Assembly (NCBI RefSeq): GCF_002201515.1
Contig: NZ_CP021421.1
Span: 620,001 to 684,000, forward strand
Source of the DNA: Muribaculum intestinale
Lineage (GTDB): Bacteria; Bacteroidota; Bacteroidia; Bacteroidales; Muribaculaceae
Length of the DNA: 64,000 nucleotides
Direction of reading: 5' to 3'
Positions within the stretch are counted from its first letter, which is position 1. Every line of letters starts with the position of its first letter. Both the position numbers and the translations under genes were made by a program. The notes below the pieces were generated by a model that worked only from the letters and a program-made list of their open reading frames with translations, had not been told where the DNA came from and searched no databases. Of this stretch, positions 61,178-64,000 are shown piece after piece.

Positions 61178-61507
61178 ATGTCGGCAATCGAAACAAAAAT
61201 GCAGGATTTATTAGATATGCTCAATGAGGGTCGGGCCCATGTCAAGGTGGAGATGAACGCCGAAGACCTCAAGGCATTTTCGGAGGACTTGATCCGCCGC
61301 GCAAAGGATGAACTCGGCTCGATGGTCGAGGCAGCCAAAAAAGAACGTATGCTCACCAAAGCCGAGGTAAAGGAACTCTTTGGCGTATGCGATGCCACAC
61401 TCTGGCACTGGGCAAATAAAGGTATCCTCAAACCTGTCAAGACCGGCAACAAGATTATGTACCCTGAGGTACGCAAAGCCCTCGGACAACGTAACATCAA
61501 TATCTGA
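61178..61507 (+). CDS. Excisionase/MerR-like helix-turn-helix protein (element 2)
   Basis: 109 aa, same length and layout as the element 1 protein at 40349: helical N-terminal half (LIRRAKDELGSMVEAAKKER), then HTH_17-type domain MLTKAEVKELFGVCDATLWH with NKGILKPVKTGNKIMYPEV. Likely controls excision and/or the downstream operon. Starts 65 bases after a perfect -7 box; the next gene follows 5 bases after its stop. Confidence 0.85.
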   Translation: MSAIETKMQDLLDMLNEGRAHVKVEMNAEDLKAFSEDLIRRAKDELGSMVEAAKKERMLTKAEVKELFGVCDATLWHWANKGILKPVKTGNKIMYPEVRKALGQRNINI

Positions 61508-61512
61508 GCATC

Positions 61513-62925
61513 ATGAAAGCGAATGGCTATTACAACCATCCACGCTTTCCGTTGGAAGCCGGATGTGGATTGATCGAGGAGGATAGCATTGCCTTTACCA
61601 GCGATTCCGGTAAAACTACCGAAACTCCTTCTTTCCCTCTGGAGATATTTCCGAAAGCAATCCGCGACATAATAGAGGCTCTTGAGGAGTATGAGAACTA
61701 TAATGTCGATTTCACTTCGGCTTCATTCCTTACAGTATTCGCGGCTGCTATGGGCAACACTTGGTCAGTCCGCTTCATGACAGGATGGGTAAGCCGACCG
61801 ATAATCTACATGGTGCTTGTCGGCTCGCCGAGCTGTGGCAAGACACCTCCATTGCAACAGGCGGTCGCACCTCTCCTCAAACTCGACGGAGAGTATGACA
61901 TGATCTACTGCAAGGAGATGGAAACATACCGCCGATGGGAACGCATGTCGGCAAAGCAGCGTGAGAGACATTCTCTCCCTGAAGAAATGGAGATGCCTCA
62001 GCGAAAATGCCATGTAGTGGTTGACTCCACTGTAGAGGCTCTTATCGGAACGTTGCGCGACAATCCGCGCGGAGTGCTGATTTACAAGGATGAGATAGAC
62101 AGCCTTCTTTCCAATTTCAACCGCTACAACGGTTCGGACGAGGGCTACTTTCTCAGTCTGTTCAGCGGTACGCCTTTCAAGTACAGCCGAAAGTCAAACA
62201 ACGAGCATATCTTCCTCGCCAATCCCTATTGTTCTATTATTGGCACTACACAGCCTGGTCGTCTGGACGAACAGTTCGGCGGCAAGCGAATGATGAACGG
62301 CTTTTCATCTCGATTCCTGAAAGTCTATCCCGAAATTGACAAGATGCCGTCGTGGAACGACACCGCCATGCCTGACAGCGTTCTTGAAGAATGGGAGCGA
62401 ATTATCCGAAAGGTGGTAGCCGCTACTCCTTCAACAGACCAAGAGGGAAAAGCAACCTCAATAGAGCTACTGTTTTCCCAAGAGTCGAAGCTCCGCATAA
62501 TTCAGTGGAAAGACGAGGTCAATAACAAGGCTTATGCTGAAACGGATTCGGATGCTGTAAGAGCGTTGTGCGGCAAACTGGAAACTTATCTCGTCCGCTT
62601 CTGCCTGGTCATACAGATTATGCACTGTATCTGTGGAGAATCGGGCATGGATAAAATTGAACCGGGAACTGCCGAACTCGCCATCAGGCTCACCGAATAT
62701 TTCAGAAACATGGAGAGCCGGATTGCACCGGAGATTGAAACCGGTATCCTTGACAACCGGTTCACCGAGTTACTCGGAAACCTCAGGGATTCGTTCACCA
62801 CAGCCGAGGCAGTCAGGGAAGCCCTGCAACTCGGAATCTCGGAATCCTCGGTCAAAAGATTCCTGAGAGACGGAGGCCGAGGATTCGTGAAGAAAAAGTC
62901 ACACGGTTGCTATCGCAAAATATGA
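61513..62925 (+). CDS. DUF3987-type primase/helicase-like ATPase (element 2)
   Basis: 470 aa. DUF3987 layout: FTSASFLTVFAAAMGNTWSV, Walker A-like VLVGSPSCGKTPPLQQAV (about 100-117), Walker B GVLIYKDEIDSLL (about 190-202), IIGTTQPGRLDEQF and a C-terminal winged helix (EAVREALQLGISESSVKRFL). Such proteins replace replication helicase-primases in Bacteroidetes mobilizable elements. Occupies the position of the DUF5906-type gene of element 1, although the two proteins are not close homologues. Confidence 0.85.
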   Translation: MKANGYYNHPRFPLEAGCGLIEEDSIAFTSDSGKTTETPSFPLEIFPKAIRDIIEALEEYENYNVDFTSASFLTVFAAAMGNTWSVRFMTGWVSRPIIYMVLVGSPSCGKTPPLQQAVAPLLKLDGEYDMIYCKEMETYRRWERMSAKQRERHSLPEEMEMPQRKCHVVVDSTVEALIGTLRDNPRGVLIYKDEIDSLLSNFNRYNGSDEGYFLSLFSGTPFKYSRKSNNEHIFLANPYCSIIGTTQPGRLDEQFGGKRMMNGFSSRFLKVYPEIDKMPSWNDTAMPDSVLEEWERIIRKVVAATPSTDQEGKATSIELLFSQESKLRIIQWKDEVNNKAYAETDSDAVRALCGKLETYLVRFCLVIQIMHCICGESGMDKIEPGTAELAIRLTEYFRNMESRIAPEIETGILDNRFTELLGNLRDSFTTAEAVREALQLGISESSVKRFLRDGGRGFVKKKSHGCYRKI

Positions 62926-63254
62926 CCCATGCGCTGACACTATGAACTTTTGACATTATGACATTTTCGACCGAGGTCGAACTGACTGAGATACCCCGGT
63001 TGCTCACGCCTGATTTGGAGTATAAACCTTGCTTTGCAAGATATGCCGATTGTGTCCACAACGGCTATCCCGCCTCCCCCGAGGTGAGGGTCAATCCCGC
63101 TCGAAACTCGCAGTCTTTTATCTAATGATACATTGTCCGTGAACGATGATAGACTGAAAAATGAATGATGAAAAACTGAAAATCTGCGGTTGATATATTA
63201 TCAAGCAACACATTTATCATGAACCGTGATACTTCGGTTAATCGGTCATCGTCA

Positions 63255-63334
63255 CATTGGATAATCGATACATTGGATAATATGATAATGAGCCATTGGA
63301 CAATAAGTCATCGGGTAATGGAGCATTGGATAAT
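63255..63334. repeat. Four CATTGGATAAT iteron-like repeats
   Basis: CATTGGATAAT at 63255, 63271 and 63324, and CATTGGACAAT at 63294, in an AT-rich stretch that continues with many ATCAA/ATCATCAA motifs to 63460. Candidate origin or relaxosome binding region. The rest of the gene-free 62926-63485 shows only short hairpins (for example CTTGCTTTGCAAG near 63030). Confidence 0.6.
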
Positions 63335-63485
63335 CAGACAATCGAGACAACCAGATATTATATCATCAAGGTATCAGTTCATCAAATCATCAAGCAATCA
63401 GGATTCCAAGTCATATAGTCTTCATTGTATCAGATATTCAATCAACCAATCTATCAAACCATAATATCTTAAAAAGTTAATCTCT

Positions 63486-63866
63486 ATGTCGGATAAAAAA
63501 TCCATCACTATAAAAATACGTGTCGATTCGCAGACCCACGCAGAAATGCAGTCAAGAGCCGACCGATACACCGACGGTAATCTGAGTGCGTTTGTACGTT
63601 GTGCCACACTCAAATATGAAGAGCAGCCGATGGCTGACCGAGACAATCCCCGTATGATTGCTTTGATCAAGTCCGCTATCAAGCTCATCGAAAGAACCGG
63701 CACCAACACCAATCAGGTTGCAAAGCACATCAATGAGCAGCAGAAAATGAATCCTTACTCGTTGCGGGCGGCAGATCTTCTTCCCTTCGGTCAGTTTTGC
63801 GAGGGTACAGATAAAATCCAACAGATGCTGACATACCTCTATAACATGATAATATCAGGAAAATGA
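63486..63866 (+). CDS. mobC: MobC-like relaxosome protein (element 2)
   Basis: 126 aa. N-terminal ribbon-helix-helix (KKSITIKIRVDSQTHAEMQS, then GNLSAFVRCATLKYE) and the MobC block IKSAIKLIERTGTNTNQVAKHINEQ. Shorter N-terminus than the element 1 protein. Its stop overlaps the relaxase start (ATGA at 63863-63866), so the two are coupled. Confidence 0.85.
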   Translation: MSDKKSITIKIRVDSQTHAEMQSRADRYTDGNLSAFVRCATLKYEEQPMADRDNPRMIALIKSAIKLIERTGTNTNQVAKHINEQQKMNPYSLRAADLLPFGQFCEGTDKIQQMLTYLYNMIISGK

Positions 63867-64000
63867 TAGTCAAGAAGCTCAACGATGTGTCCGGCGGCGG
63901 TTTCCCCGGCGCTCGATATAACGAGAAAAAGATTGCTGATGGCGTGGCAACCCTTATGGCGATGGAGAACGTCAGCGAGGCGTTGCGTCACAATGTCGAG
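63863..64000 (+). CDS. mobA: Relaxase (element 2), N-terminus only
   Basis: 46 codons before the window ends: MIVKKLNDVSGGGFPGARYN, EKKIADGVATLMAMENVSEA. The YNEKK-x-x-x-G-x-A pattern, with the coupled mobC upstream, identifies a Bacteroides-type mobilization relaxase whose catalytic Tyr region is this N-terminus. The catalytic His motif would lie outside the window. Confidence 0.75.
   Translation, partial: MIVKKLNDVSGGGFPGARYNEKKIADGVATLMAMENVSEALRHNVE

Overview
The window looks like a chromosome segment of a gut Bacteroidales bacterium, most likely Muribaculaceae or a close relative. The evidence is the repeated TAnnTTTG promoter box (Bacteroidetes -7 element), a GH36/GH3 glycan-degrading repertoire, a GIN-domain (DUF2807) lipoprotein, TonB-dependent receptors and other outer-membrane barrels, and Bacteroides-type mobilizable elements. 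No rRNA or CRISPR array was seen. One tRNA gene, Leu(CAA), is present.

Bases 1-31,960 are mostly ordinary chromosome. In order they hold: a histidine kinase/response regulator pair; a zinc alcohol dehydrogenase; two GNAT acetyltransferases; YaaA; a basic coiled-coil protein; PncB; a GH36 alpha-galactosidase; an AlbA_2-type ATP-binding regulator; gmd and rmlB for nucleotide sugars; YjbQ; a TonB receptor with a secreted heavy-metal (HMA) protein; a CNNM/CorC transporter; tRNA-Leu; a GIN-domain lipoprotein; a Ca/Na antiporter; an Fsr-like MFS exporter; a TSCPD protein; an outer-membrane barrel with an 11-G tract upstream; and a GH3 beta-glucosidase with a TIG-domain surface protein. An ISAs1-family element (9-bp target duplication) and an IS982-family element (7-bp duplication) have landed here. 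Dispersed 34-bp repeats, a duplicated ~340-bp REP-like block and gene remnants (GH2 tail, relaxase tail, IS4-type transposase head) show continuing turnover.

Bases 31,960-64,000 are an accessory island. Two mobilizable elements appear to lie in tandem with one plan: tyrosine integrase, cargo, small HTH protein, primase/helicase-type ATPase, MobC, relaxase. Element 1 (about 34.6-45.3 kb) has only the integrase C-terminus left. Its cargo is an AAA/DUF4143 ATPase plus an AT-rich pair: a 237-aa protein overlapping an ABC/SMC-type ATPase, a plausible undescribed conflict system. Related hairpins bracket this cargo. Element 2 (about 49.2 kb to beyond the window) has an intact integrase, a RhuM-Fic gene cut off at the Fic motif, and a tight array of about twelve small genes, many joined by 4-bp start/stop overlaps. 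These resemble an acquired immunity-gene (interbacterial defence) array. Two nearly identical 2,611-bp IS21-family copies (31,959-34,569 and 51,784-54,394) sit at the edges of broken genes and probably caused deletions. Between the elements, an IS630-family insertion splits a secreted leucine-rich-repeat protein. Removing the insertion and one TA restores the frame exactly, and its transposase shows a classic T-TTT-TTA frameshift site.

All function assignments come from reading translated sequence and recognising families. No searches were run.
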